Of a DNA stretch of 64,000 nt, positions 13,101 to 24,734 are shown in pieces. The notes beneath the pieces were generated by a model. That model did not search any database and was not told where the DNA came from. It worked only from the letters and a program-made list of their open reading frames with translations. Position numbers and translations under genes: made by a program. The stretch covers positions 1 through 64,000 of the forward strand of contig QJNS01000195.1 of NCBI GenBank assembly GCA_004154925.1. The letters are read 5' to 3'. The first letter of the stretch is position 1. Each line of letters opens with the position of its first letter. The stretch is from Monosporascus cannonballus. Lineage: Eukaryota; Ascomycota; Sordariomycetes; Xylariales.

Positions 13101-15163
13101 CTCTAAATACTTATCGGTAATAAATAAAACGTATTTATATCTTTTAAGGTTTTTTTAAATCTATAAAATTAATAACGATTTTTTATCCTAATCGAAATGC
13201 TCCTTTTTTTGGTTCGCGGCGTATTAGCCTTTTAGCTTTCGCTTTATTATATATTCGGTATTCGATTATTATAAAACTCTTTAGGCGGACTTTTTTCGTA
13301 TAGGACTATAATTAAGTAATTATTTCGAAATTTAAATAACCTAATTATAGGTATTATATGATACCGTTACCGGTCCGTAATAATCTTATTATCCTTAAAT
13401 TAACGTTTTATTTATAAATAATTAAGGTTACATAAAATAATATTATGTTAATATTTTTGATAAAAAATTAATTAAATTTATTTATTAACGTAATAATTAC
13501 CTAATTATATTTATTTTGAATATTATTATTAATTGTTTTATTATTTTATTAATACTTTTTTTTCGGAATTGCTGGAATAATACCAAATTATATATAAAGT
13601 TTACGTAATAAATTATATTATATAAACGTAACGTTTTCGTACCGCTAAAATTTCGAAAAATTATACTAATTTTTCCGTACCCCTTAATTGGAAAGAAATT
13701 ATTACTTACGTATATCCCGTTTTCTTGTACAATAAGTTTAAAATTTAAAACAATGGAATTTCTTAAAAGTTAAAATAAATTATTTATAATATTAGTTAAT
13801 TAATAATCAAAAAATATGCTAATATTTATCGTACCCTCTTTAAGAATTAATTTATCTTTTATACAATAAATCTTTCCATAATTTTCGATAAGCGGTCGAT
13901 TTCTTTCTTTAAAGATTAATCGGCGAAAATTCGTCTATAAATATATATTATTATCTTATTATTAAAACGGAAACCTTTTAAAATTTTCCTAAGAAATATA
14001 TAATAACAATTAGATAATATATAATAATTAATTAAGTACGTTTTATAACGGATATTTTATATATCTAATTCCTAACGTTTTCGCTTATTACTATTTCGGT
14101 CCATATAAAAACCTTTACGGTTAAAGGTTAATATTATTAGAATTTTCTTAATTAAAATTATTCTGATTAAGAAAATCTATAGGTATCTCGTAAAATATTA
14201 AAAACGTTACCTTGATATTTTTAACGGTTGTTATAAATTCGTTATAATTTAATAATTTAATAAGGTTGTTATTATTTTCTAAACCCTAATTATAATATTA
14301 TTAATCTTAACTTTTTTTACTATTTAGAAAATAATTATCCAGGTTTCGATAATAAAGGCTAATGCTATATATAGGTTATTAATTTATATAATCGTTATAT
14401 TCGTTTTCGGAATATTATATCGTTATATCTGGGCCATAATCTTTTGTTATTTTACGATCCATTCATTTAGTTTTTTGCTAATTTCGAAATTTGCTTTAAC
14501 CGTTCGCAGTATTTCCGTTAAGTATTAATTAGGAATTTGCTATCGTATACCTTGCCGGATTCGTCCAAATTAACGTATTACTTTCGTAAATTCTTTCCTG
14601 CAAAAAAGCTGGTTTTTTTAATTATTGCAAATACCGATTCTAAAACCTATTTTGTAAGGTCGTTAATGCTTTTACAAAAGATAGTATATTTCCGATCTTT
14701 ATAAATATACGTTATAAAATCCTATTTATAAATTTATTTATTTTCAGTCGTTATTTTAAAGGTATTCGTTGAACAACTGGTATAAGTAATTTTTTCGGTA
14801 ACTTTTTCGAAAAATGTAAATATAGATAAAAAATTATTTAAGGTATTAATTTATATCGTATAGCGGATTTGTTTCTTTAAGTAAAAAGTTATATTAAGTT
14901 TTGTAAGTTTAATAAGTTATTAAAATTTTTAATTAAAGTCGATATAATTCCAAATATCGAACGCATATACTTTAAATTAGAATTCGCTTTTAAAACGATC
15001 CCAGTTTTTAGGTCCGTTATAAATAACGGAAAACGTTAACGGTACGGTCGTTATTATTATTATTGGCGTATTTCGATAATTACAATTAATATATAGCTTA
15101 TATTATTTTAACAGCAGCTAATTAATTAATATATGCCCTAATTAAACAAATAAGATTTTTAAT
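10102..15163 (-). pseudogene. Degraded copia gag-pol
   Basis: On the minus strand the copia reverse-transcriptase box is visible at about 11,196-11,213 as FVNDIII, the family YVDD with one aspartate codon turned to asparagine by a RIP-type G-to-A. Further downstream (about 10,230-10,345) the end of copia RNase H reads ...FTKILLRKLFKHFKKQLGL, the family pattern ADILTKxLxxxKFxxxxxxLGL. Stops and indels occur throughout, so nothing is expressible. Gag, protease and integrase should lie toward 15 kb but are too eroded to mark. Confidence 0.75.
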
Positions 15164-15326
15164 TATTAGATATAAGGGATATTAGTTATATATATATTAA
15201 TAACTAGTTGCAAATGCTCTAAAACGCGTATTGCACTTTAAGATAATCTAATCCCGGAACATATATGTTCCGATCAGAGGGAATCTTCCGTATATAGGGT
15301 GCTAGAGCACCCCTTGCTAGCTGACA
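15164..15326 (-). repeat. Copia 5' LTR (right)
   Basis: Partner of 9,939-10,101. It starts TATTAGATATAAGGG (the G of TG lost to RIP) and ends GCTGACA, followed by target duplication GAAAC. Confidence 0.85.
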
Positions 15327-15630
15327 GAAACCGTTTCTAGAGGCTGTAATCCGTTAGGTCGTAACACGTAAGTATTTCTGTAACGCGTAAGAATTAATTA
15401 GTATATAAAATATATGCAAAAGTATTTAATAGGGCTATAGGGGAGGTAAGGGTTAACGAATTAGATTAACTGCAACAATTTCGATTTTCGTTAGGGTGGG
15501 TGGCGATATCATGGGATTGGGCGAATAGATTCTGAATAAAGGGTTGCATTAGAAGGCCTGAAAAACGCATGCAAAATTGATGGGTTGAAGTGAAAAACTA
15601 GGTTATCAACCTATCCTGATCTAGCTAAAA

Positions 15631-15679
15631 GATCTGCGGTGGTCCGTGTAGACCCACACCCGGTAGGTCGAAAAAGGCG
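15631..15679 (-). repeat. Right terminal inverted repeat
   Basis: Inverted partner of bases 1-49. Unlike the left copy it looks unmutated. Sequence outward of it is GC-richer and unrelated to the island, so it marks the right limit of the repeat block. Confidence 0.75.
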
Positions 15680-18149
15680 GTAGTAGGGCTCGCTTGGTCG
15701 CTCTCTGATGCTGGGGCCCGGGATTGTGGTTGAACCGGGCGAGCCGCGAGGTCGCGAATGCAATATCTGATATCGTTATCACACCTGTGTATAGGAGTGA
15801 GCCCACCTTGCGTTTACAACCTTTTAGCGAAGCATGATGAATGCTTTGATTCAGATACAACAGCAGAGCACTGGAAAACGCTGCTTGGGGTAGTTGACAG
15901 GATATCGAGGATTTCGCGAAAGCATTTGAAGTACCGCAACGTATAGATATCAATGCCAAAGCTAGCCGCGAGCACCAAGACATACAAAATGTTTATATAC
16001 CAATCTCACCAAGTTTTTAGGGGCCAGAAACGGTATATCCGCAGACAATCAGCGCTGGTTTCACAGGCGGCTCAGAACTGGTAATATCCAAAAGAGTTAG
16101 CAACACATCTTCGGCAAATAGATCGTAACTATGCTCGACTGCAGCGAGCCGTCGTGGTGGCGCTGAAAATAGTATACTAAGTAAATTTTACTACGTAGTA
16201 AATTAAGCGCTAGAATTTACGGTATATATGATCTAAAAGAATTAATTCGGAAGAATACAGGCGATATCCCCTGCCCATCGTATGAAGCCAGCGGTGTGCC
16301 AGTTTCTAGAGATCCGTAATCTACTTACCTCGTAAATATCAATTTCATCAGATGTGCTTTTGGACTCACAGCTCCGATCAACATCCACGAAAGGGCTGAT
16401 AATGCGGTTTAGAAATACAGTTGTAGAGATTTTAATTCCAGTGCCGCGCTTCAAAATCGGTGGACAGCTCGATCGACGAAAGATAAAGGTTGCTATTATG
16501 TTGAAAAAGCCGTCGAAGCGGTTATCTGGCTTCCATCCTAACAGAGTAGCATATAGGCAGATAAACTGAAAGTATAATATTTACGCCGCGGTAACGGCGG
16601 ATTGTTTACTAGCTTAAGGCAACATTGCTAAAGAGTATAATAAGACGTTTAAGGATGATTGTACGGTTTGGGCATATTCGCGTCATTGATAGAAAATTCT
16701 AGTTCGGGGATTTCAGCTTACGATAGAACGGGAGTAGTAGCGGGAGTAAAGACAGGGGTGAACTTTGATATACCGCTGCGATTATCGAGAGGAAGGTCGT
16801 CTAAGCTAATTAGCTTGTCTTGAAGACCACTCCTACAAAGGTGGGATTTGGTGGAGCTTAGAGTTGACACCCGATAGCAGTAGTAACGTTGCAGAGCCTG
16901 AACATTCCAATACTTCTTTTAGGGCTACAAATCCCTTCCTAATTTAAACCCTGCAGCGGACAAAGTCAAGAGTACCGTATTTTAACTGTTAACCCATCAC
17001 ATGGTACACATCTTTTCGTATATCTCCGACGCCAGCCAGAGGCTTGTCCCTATCAGGCGGCCCGAAGGAAATAATTAACGCGATCGCATTGGCCCAGGAA
17101 ATATGCTTGGCTTTGCAGACCCGGTCCGTGCCGGATCATCAAGAATCGCCAGGACTTCTCTAATCTCCAGATTCCCTGAAGGAGTGCGTATACAACGTAA
17201 CAGTCCTCCCGAATCTGGAAGACGTGCTCGCATGCCAAGCTTCTTTACCGCCGAGCTCATTGGTTGTGCTCACCTCCTATTCTCTAAAAAGGAAGCTGCC
17301 TAGATTGGCTAGCTACAGTAGGAACCCGTGCCTGACTCTTGTCGGATCGAGTAGGTAGTTATGGAGACATGTGATTGGACGGTCTCTGACAGACAGAGGG
17401 GGGGGTCTGCATAGGGAATCTCCAAAGTGATCACATCGCGTGATCCACTGTCGCGCCTTGAAACTACAGTAGTATGACTTAGAAGCAGGTGAGCTGAGCT
17501 ACTGACGCCTTCGAGATATTACATGTGCGACATATTGCGCAGATGGACTATCAACAGTAAACAGCACATAACATGGATATAGACCCCTCTCTTAGGGTAG
17601 ATTTCGCCATGAGATATAGAGCCCGGTCGCAGAAGCATTGCAAGAGGAGGAGTGATCTTAGTTTCCGACTCAGCCTATCGAGGCTCCTAAGCTAAGATGT
17701 TCCCGCCCTTGCATGTGCATGGCATGCACCACCTTCTTCTTCCTGAATCTCATGGCACTAAACTTTACCGAAATCAGAGAAAGGTGCCCTGGTGAATCAC
17801 AGCAATGGCATGTCTGAGGCTAGCCTACGGCCTCCACAGCACGACGCGCCGCGCGTGAGAGCGTATCACAACCATTATTACTGTGACTTGTGGTGACATC
17901 AGCCGCCAGATATCTGGAGAATATATGCTCATTCTTGACCACGCAGGCTTACCAGAAAGATTCATTACAGCACTAGGGTTCGGACCCAAGGTTCTAATGG
18001 GAAGGTAACGTTTAGTTCAGTGTTCAACAAGCTACCGGACGTGGAATTTGGGGGTCACACATCTAAAGGGGGCAACAGGGATGTTGGCGCACCACCGGCG
18101 ACTGCGATAGTTATGTAGGAACAAAGAAGCGTTCACATATCCCCAGCGA
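15680..18149. other. Intergenic; no recognised gene
   Basis: Near-balanced base composition begins here. A plus-strand frame from about 15,865 to 16,185 reads as protein-like text broken by three stops (TGA, TAG, TAA). It could be a RIP-damaged gene end but matches nothing I know. A perfect 16-bp palindrome TTTACTACGTAGTAAA lies at 16,187-16,202. Short open frames at 16,242-16,569 and 17,053-17,303 overlap on both strands and show no domain. Confidence 0.5.
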
Positions 18150-18153
18150 ACGA

Positions 18154-18161
18154 TATATAAA
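18154..18161 (+). promoter_or_regulatory. TATA box of the chitinase gene
   Basis: TATATAAA lies 103-110 bp before the chitinase ATG and is followed by a C/T-rich leader (about 18,163-18,190), a common fungal promoter arrangement. Spacing fits a transcription start around 18,185-18,200. Confidence 0.55.
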
Positions 18162-18263
18162 GCTCCCTGACCCCTTCCTCGCCTTCAGTTTGGAGCACTG
18201 ATCTGCGTCAAGACAGTCAAGACAAACCAAGTTCCAGCTAGTGGCCGATTGCAAGTGCTCGAA

Positions 18264-19632
18264 ATGGGTGCCTTGAAGTTTAGTTTCGCGGCTGTTGCTA
18301 CACTCTTTGCAACGTCAGCTCTTGCTGGCTTTGATCCTTCGTCGAAGAGCAATGTTGCTGTGTATTGGGGTGCGTATGGTCGAATATACTTTCCAACTTA
18401 GACGCTGACTCGTCACTACAGGCCAAAACTCGGCAGGTCAGGCTAACTCACAGAAGCGTCTTGCGGAATACTGCAACGGTAAGAACCCCCCGGCATGATA
18501 TAGATTTGACTGCGCTGACGTGCTTGCTACAGACGACAAGATCGATGTATGTTCCGTTAAACACGCCCTGGCGGTTCAAATCGCTGACGTTTCGCTCGGT
18601 CTAGATTATCCCGATCGCGTTCTTGAACGGGCTGACCCCGATGATCGTAAACTTTGCCAGTGCCACAGACCGGTGCACTCCTATTGCGGGTACTCAGCTA
18701 TTCAGATGCCCGGAGATTGAGTGCGCCCATCAGAGAATCATGTTCGTATTCGCGCGTTCCTAACCTACTAGTACAGAGAGGATATCAAAGCATGCCAGGC
18801 CAAGGGCAAGACGATTCTGCTTTCCATTGGAGGCATGACCTACAGCCAGGGCGGCTTCGCCAACGCCGATGAGGCGCGCCGGGTCGCCGACAATGTCTGG
18901 GACATGTTCGGTTCCAACACGGCCGCCCCCGGCCGCCCCTTCGGCTCCGCCGTCATTGACGGTTTCGACATGGACTTCGAGGCGACGGCGCTGAACCTGG
19001 CACCCTTCGCGAACCAGCTGCGCACCCGCATGAACTCTGCTGGCAAGCCGATGTACATGACGGCTGCGCCGCAGTGCGTGTACCCGGACGCGGCGATGAA
19101 CGAGATGCTCAACGGCGCCGTCGACTTCGACTTCATCATGATCCAGTTCTACAACAACTGGTGCGGCGTGATCAATTTCCGTCCCGACGCCAACCCGAAC
19201 CCGTACAACTTCGGCGAATGGGACGCCTGGGCGCGACAGACGAGCCGCAACAAGGACGTCAAGGTTCTCGTGGGCGTTCCCGCGAGCGCCGGTGCCGGCG
19301 GCGGCTACATCCCCGCGGGCCAGCTCGACCCCGTCCTGCAGTTCAGCAAGCGGTATTCCAGCTTCGGCGGTGCCATGATGTGGGACATGTCGCAGCTGTT
19401 CCGCAACAGTGGCTTCCTCGACGGGGTTGCCTCCTCGCTGAACAAGAGCGGCGGCACCGACCCCCCGCCGACGACTCCCCCGGGGGACCCACAGCCCGAG
19501 CCCACGAGTGGGCCTTCGCCTGGAAAAGTGCCCCAGTATGGACAATGCGGCGGCGAGGGCTACACCGGCCCCACGGAGTGCGAGCCGCCTTACACCTGCC
19601 AGGGCACCCGGTGGTGGAAGTCCTGCAAATAA
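18264..19632 (+). CDS. Secreted GH18 endochitinase with C-terminal CBM1
   Basis: Hydrolyses chitin outside the cell. Five exons give 382 residues: 18,264-18,369, 18,422-18,478, 18,533-18,546, 18,605-18,720 and 18,777-19,632. All introns are GT-AG (52-58 bp) and join in frame. Residues 1-21 form a signal peptide (hydrophobic core ending SALA-G). NVAVYWGQNSAGQ opens a GH18 barrel of the class III (plant/fungal) type, with SIGGMTYSQGG as the second conserved strand. DGFDMDFE (159-166) is the DxxDxDxE catalytic motif and Glu166 the acid. A Pro/Thr linker (about 320-345) leads to a CBM1 (about 349-382) with CGGEGYTGPTEC and cysteine spacing of that family. The layout resembles subgroup B chitinases of Trichoderma-like fungi. 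Exon 3 is only 14 bp. The coding part is much GC-richer than its surroundings. Confidence 0.92.
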
Positions 19633-22600
19633 GCAATTGGTGCTATCGAACCATGGCGCTTCGTTCGAGCCCCTGTAGAGAGCTTTCGGATTGTCTGTTC
19701 GGCCAAGCGGCTGAAGGGTGTTGCATAAAGGGAATTTGACACATCTTTTCTAACTTCTATATATATATTATTCATCAGTCCGTACATATTCCGGCTATGC
19801 CGATATATTATTGCACATATCCAGCCAATACACTTGATATCATATTCGAACTTTCACCCACTTGGTCAGACCATGTGATCGTGATCTCTTATTCCGCTTA
19901 ATGGAAATTCTTAACGGAGTGTTGCTATTTCTCACGCGTCCGGCGGGGCCAACGTCATTGGGTATATTATTATGAGACCCTGACATCACACACAGAAGCA
20001 TATAACTGAAAAAAAGTGTATTAACAGGTTGCCTGACCTCTAGAAGGCCCTAGATAGAAGGTGAGGGTAGCGAACCCTCCTTTTATACACGTAAATACAA
20101 CTGTAGCCAGGAGGAAAAGATACCAGGGGTGCATAAAGTAACCTCCTTCCAGTAGGTGATCAAACTAAGCCAAGGCTTATCTGTTTGATCGACTTCAGCT
20201 GGGTCTGACAATTATGATCGCGAATATTTTGGGGACCCAAGTAAGGGGCTAACGATTCCTTTTCGGATATCAGTCCCTCATGCTTTACCGTTGGTGGAAC
20301 CACTCATAGCAAAACAAAACACATTCTGGTGGATACCCGGAATTGTAGGAAGAAACAGGCTTGGACGAATGGGCCGTGTTATTCGATGGCTTGTGAGAAA
20401 TGCGCCGTCAAAACCTCCTATTCTAGAGACCGGATAAACGCCTTTACTCGTTTAATAGAGGACATGCGATGATGCCTATGATTTCTCTAGCTCAAGTTAC
20501 GAATCTAGGTCTTACAGCAAGTTTCCTAACCAGCTTACTAAGAACCTCATGACGAGGAGACATGCCATCCTGGATCTTCTTGTCAGGGAAAAGTCCCGGT
20601 CGGGGACTGAGAGGCCGGCCATCGCATAGAAGATGGCTCGGCGGGAGGGTATAGAGGATATGGACTAAATAAGCATTGATTCCTTTACTGGCCTTCCTGC
20701 ATCCAAGAGATACTAAGGAAACTGCCCGCGTGTTGACCTCTCGGACTTCCCCAGCTACTTCTTGTGTCATTCTAGCTCACTATTACGCTGTCCTGTCGCA
20801 TGTTACCAAGCGACCTTATAACACAGTGTATAATATGACACAAACACTCAGTGACTTTCAAGATTAGTATGAATCCATCGTATGATCAGACGCTCCTCGA
20901 ATTTTCCGTATTGGGGATAGAGTGGGCATATTATGAAATCCCATGGTGCTTTCCAAGAAACTGCTGATTTTACGATCACATGGAACGATCCCGAATACAT
21001 AAGCAGAATGAGCGGACATCGGGAAAGGTTTCCGAGTACGGTGTATTCCGGCGTGGAGGTGGCATACAGATGGAGATGCGTCCCCGCATCAACATTTTCG
21101 GTCTCGCCCATTTCGGAGTGATGTCCGCCAACGTCTATCGAGAAGCCACAGGGACAAGGGCCATGACTAGGGCTGAGCGACCCGACGCTCTGGTAATCAC
21201 ACGCGTCCAACGCCTGCTTACTATTACGAGCTCAGTGTCCCCCCTCCAACCTGTTTCCGGCCGGGCAGCTATAGTTAAGTTATGGTCGGCCTGGGTATCA
21301 ATTTTCTACTTCTCATTATTCTTAGGGGTCATACAACAAATACCTGCATTGGACGCTTCTAACTCAAACTAATAATAGGAGGGCCTAAGTTGCCACTTGA
21401 GAGTATTTGATACTCACTCTTCCGGCTGTCTAGAGTTCCCCAACATTTGCAGTCTTGGTATCTTGCTACGTTTCAGAAACTTGCAAGAATGCTCAACCCG
21501 GAATAATAGCATCATAATGCACTAACCGTATAAGCGACGCTGACGCAAGTCTTGTAGCGGTACCTTTTGAGTTGCTGGCGAGTTAGAAGACAGTAGCGGT
21601 TGCTCGAACTCCGACAGCAATTGTCCATCCCAAGCGGCAGACCGACGTTTCCACGCATCCCCTTGAAAGAGCCGACAGGTAACAACTCGGTAGCCTGGAC
21701 GAGGATATCTGGGCTTTACAACAACACCAGACTGCCGATAGCTCACGGAAGAAGCCAACAAGAATCGTACGAGATAATCGAAGCGAAGTTCGCGTAAACG
21801 AGCGGCTATAGCTGGATGCTGCCACGAATTTCGCTTCAGGCTTAGCGGAAGCCTCGACCCGCTCGTTCGGGACGATTGCTCGAAGCTCATTCGCCACCCT
21901 TGTCCCAACAAGCTGGGCCCGAACGTTCTGGCACGCGCCACTTATCTTCTTCGGGACACCTGCGTCCTGCTAGGCAGCTGTATTTAGCTGCTTACTATGA
22001 GTTATGTCCTAGCGACTCTTAGCGCGGAGTACGGCGGTCAAGGTCCTGGGGCGCCGCCTCGATGATAATGCCATGCTAGTGGTATTTAGGTTGGCCTTCT
22101 TCCCTGGAGTATGCGGGAGGTGTTTCCTGGAACCGAATCTTGTACCGACAGCTGGAAAGGCGCTCAGTAGGAAACGGACTGAAAAAGGAGAAACTTGGCA
22201 GGGAATGGAGGAACGTTCCACGGCACTCGAGCAGGGACATCCCCTCCCTCCCACCCGTATCCCACCACGACTGGACGGTAACATTATCTTTCCGCGAGTG
22301 TCCGTAAGAGGACCTCGGCTCTAAAGGCCTCCACGGTAGATACCGAGCAATTGGCCGACAGAAGCTCGCCTGAAGGTAGAAAGACGCCTTCACTCCCCAT
22401 CATGATAGACAACATTTCATGGTGCAGTCGCCGCCACCTGGACACAAACACCATGGAAACGGTAACATCCAAGTGAGCAATCTCCCAATGTCGACAGCGA
22501 GACCATCCGCCGTATATTATCCAGACAGAGGACCATGAAGCGCAGTTCGATTTATGTGGCTGTCCGCGGGATGTTCCAACTAAGAGAGCGATGCCGCACT

Positions 22601-24734
22601 CGAGAGGAGAACGTAGCAACTCGCAACCCGCTTCTGAAGAACGACCCGCCGCGAGCGGCAGAGAGAGGATAGATACGGAGGCAGCAACGAATCTGTGCCA
22701 AAAGTATGAGGGAGCAACTAACTAAGCAGCCGCTGTCTGCGGCACGCACACACATGTATCATGCCACATGACTACACAGGTAGGCGATGATCGAACGCCG
22801 CCTTGTCACAACCTCGTCTTTGCGGACTTCGTCCTACCACTGTCCAGATTAGGCAGGCTCTATGCAGCTACCCCACGACGCCGCAGTCGTGATAATGGGT
22901 GCGCCCACGACAAAGCCAGGCGGAGGACGGCCTGTCAAGTGGAGGGGCCTAATGGCCTTGGTTGTTTCGACTATCGGGATAGGGATAGGGTGCATATACG
23001 AGCGCTGATCTGCCAGACAAACGATCGACGGGAACTTCGCATGAGCGTGGCGTGTGCGTTGGAACAGTACACCACGCATGGCCATACCTCGAGATGGGCT
23101 GGAGGACACTGATTACCTTACGCACGACAGGACGCATCTTTCTGCGGCCGCCGCCCGCAGATATATCCATTTGATCCCTGCCACCGACGGGCCATCGACA
23201 TCTAGATTCGGTATTAGACCTTGTATCCCATCGACGTCACCGATGCATGCAGCCGGCCGGCGACGCGAGGGGCCGGCTAACACCGTTGCCGATCAGGACA
23301 GGCAGGTCGCGGCATAGTCGGTGGCGTATCAGTTACTGTCCCATGAGCGAGATCGGCTGACGAGTTTTCATTTTCAGGCGTGGAACAATGGTCGCTACAA
23401 AGTCGGAACGCTAAAGCATTTAAGGCACTTGGCTCCTCTGCGTGCTCACACGCAAAAGCACCCTTAACGAATTAGAAAACCGCGCTCGCACGACGAATCC
23501 CGTGCCGTTCCGAGGACCGGATAGGGTAGCAAAGCCCGTGGGCAACCAACCGGCTCGGCGCAACAGCGCAATCGGCTCACCGGCGGGACAGATAGGGGTG
23601 CGGGGAAAGGGGTTCCACCTGAGCAGTACCGAGGGGACGGCTCCGGAGAGGACACAGAAAGTCCGTGGACTCCGTACTCTACTACGTCAACAAGGTTCAT
23701 GCTCGGACGGGGCCCACCACCTCCATATGCATCACCAGGCAGGAGCCAGGTAGGCTCGTTCTGGGCCGGGCGACGCGGCTGTTACTGACAGGATGGTTTT
23801 CGCTCTTTACTGCGGGAATCCGTTTGGTTCCCATGCGTCACAGGTAGGTAGTTGTGCGCAAGCGGAAATGTGACTAGCCACGTCCCCAAGAGAGCGTGGA
23901 TGAAGTATTTGTGGCTTTGATATATGACCCCAGCATTAACGAACTAGCTTTTCATTTCCTTCTGTTCTGTCCGACTGCGGGATGGGAGATGACATATATA
24001 CATCCATGCTGGGGGAGCCTCTCTCGGCAGCTCTTTTGGAGATCGCGCTTGGCCGCGCACATCACCATCATTGCATAGAGGAGTCCGTCCGATACATAGT
24101 AGGCTATGCGCGCCCCGGTGTGTGACACGTACGAAATCGGAATCGCTGAAGAGGCGACGACCACCCGACCGAGCCCGGTGCCCCATTCGAAACAATAAAA
24201 TACGACTATTTCCCGCCCAAACAGCAAAACCAGGAGGTATCCATCCCGCCGTCAATGACTGGTCCCACCACCGCCACTCCCCCTTTTCTCACTCTTCCTC
24301 TCGAAAGATGATCGTGGAAGCAGATGACTAGAAAGGAGCGAGCAAAAAGGACAAACAGCCAACCCAAGCCTCTTCTGACCACTCCCCGTTGGAAAAGCGA
24401 TGATGATAATGATGGCAGAACGAAGGAAAGAGAAATAGAATCCACTGGTATCATTACAAGTTCCATTAATGCATTGCTTCGTACCCACATCGTCGAGTCA
24501 AAAAGTTCGAAAACATATGAGAAGGAAAATATACAGAGAGACGCGTATGGCTGTCAAGAAATGCGTGGTGGTAGTTACGTGGGCGTTTTGAGTCATCAAG
24601 GTGACAAGAGAGGAGAAGCGACGCGACCCGCCGACGACGTCCAATTGCAAATGGACCCCCGACCTCGCCGCCATGTACTTCAATCAATGGACGAGTATGT
24701 ACGAGGAGAAAGCCCGGAGAAACCGCGGTGATTG
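19633..24734. other. Intergenic, about 5.1 kb; no recognised gene
   Basis: Mixed composition near 50% GC. Several open frames of 60-140 codons overlap in multiple frames and on both strands (for example 20,980-21,372 and 21,522-21,941). None has a family motif, convincing splice structure or signal peptide. I read them as chance frames. Confidence 0.5.

Larger units (their letters stand above)
9939..15326 (-). mobile_element. Ty1/copia LTR retrotransposon, RIP-inactivated, nested
   Basis: 5,388 bp with 163-bp LTRs at 9,939-10,101 and 15,164-15,326 that start TGTTAG (TATTAG in the right copy) and end TAACA/TGACA. The 5-bp target duplications are GAGAC (9,934-9,938) and GAAAC (15,327-15,331), differing by one RIP-type G-to-A. 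Orientation is minus: reading the complement, a purine tract TTAAGGGGGTA abuts the left LTR, and pol domains run right to left with reverse transcriptase before RNase H, as in copia. This is the youngest layer of the nest. Confidence 0.85.
1978..15366 (-). mobile_element. Ty3/gypsy LTR retrotransposon, copy A (interrupted)
   Basis: The limits come from a perfect 5-bp target duplication, CGTAA at 1,973-1,977 and again at 15,367-15,371. The left end is a reversed LTR (1,978-2,330), followed rightward by the reversed 3' end of the internal region (2,331-2,973). There a plus-strand copy of the same family (B) begins. The right end is a fragment of a reversed LTR (9,796-9,938 continuing at 15,332-15,366) ending in TAACA, the complement of the family start TGTTA. 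Most of the internal region of A is missing, so insertion of B was followed by deletion or recombination. Differences between copies are almost all transitions. Confidence 0.75.
9796..15366 (-). repeat. Remnant of right-hand LTR of gypsy copy A, split by copia insertion
   Basis: Two pieces, 9,796-9,938 and 15,332-15,366, join across the copia element to give a sequence matching the last part of 1,978-2,330: GGCTTGTCTGTC, then CGTTTCTAGAGG, then CCGTTAGGTCGTAA. The uninterrupted version stands at about 2,280-2,330, which shows directly that the copia element is an insertion. The piece ends TAACA followed by the CGTAA duplication. Confidence 0.75.
1..15679. mobile_element. Candidate TIR DNA transposon hosting nested retroelements
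   Basis: The first 49 bases reappear inverted at 15,631-15,679 with about three mismatches, so the AT-rich block is bracketed by an inverted repeat. Removing the retrotransposons (1,978-15,366) and one copy of their CGTAA target duplication leaves about 2.3 kb, a size normal for fungal Tc1/mariner-pogo (Fot1-like) elements with TIRs of 40-60 bp. No transposase motif could be read in the degraded interior (50-1,972 and 15,372-15,630), so the superfamily is open. The left repeat touches the window edge, so the true end and any host target duplication are unseen. The alternative is two unrelated inverted copies of a dispersed repeat. Confidence 0.5.

Noticed and set aside
15688..15752. GC-rich inverted repeat with GGTTCAACC on the minus strand, briefly tRNA-like
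   Set aside because: The stem and loop sizes do not fit a tRNA; it may be only a local hairpin.
18760..19545. 261-codon minus-strand open frame opposite the chitinase
   Set aside because: It is antisense to a GC-rich exon with clear GH18 and CBM1 motifs; Val/Arg/Gly-rich text of this kind is typical of a shadow frame.
20980..21941. Open frames of 104-139 codons on both strands
   Set aside because: Overlapping frames of similar length on both strands without motif or splice support point to chance.
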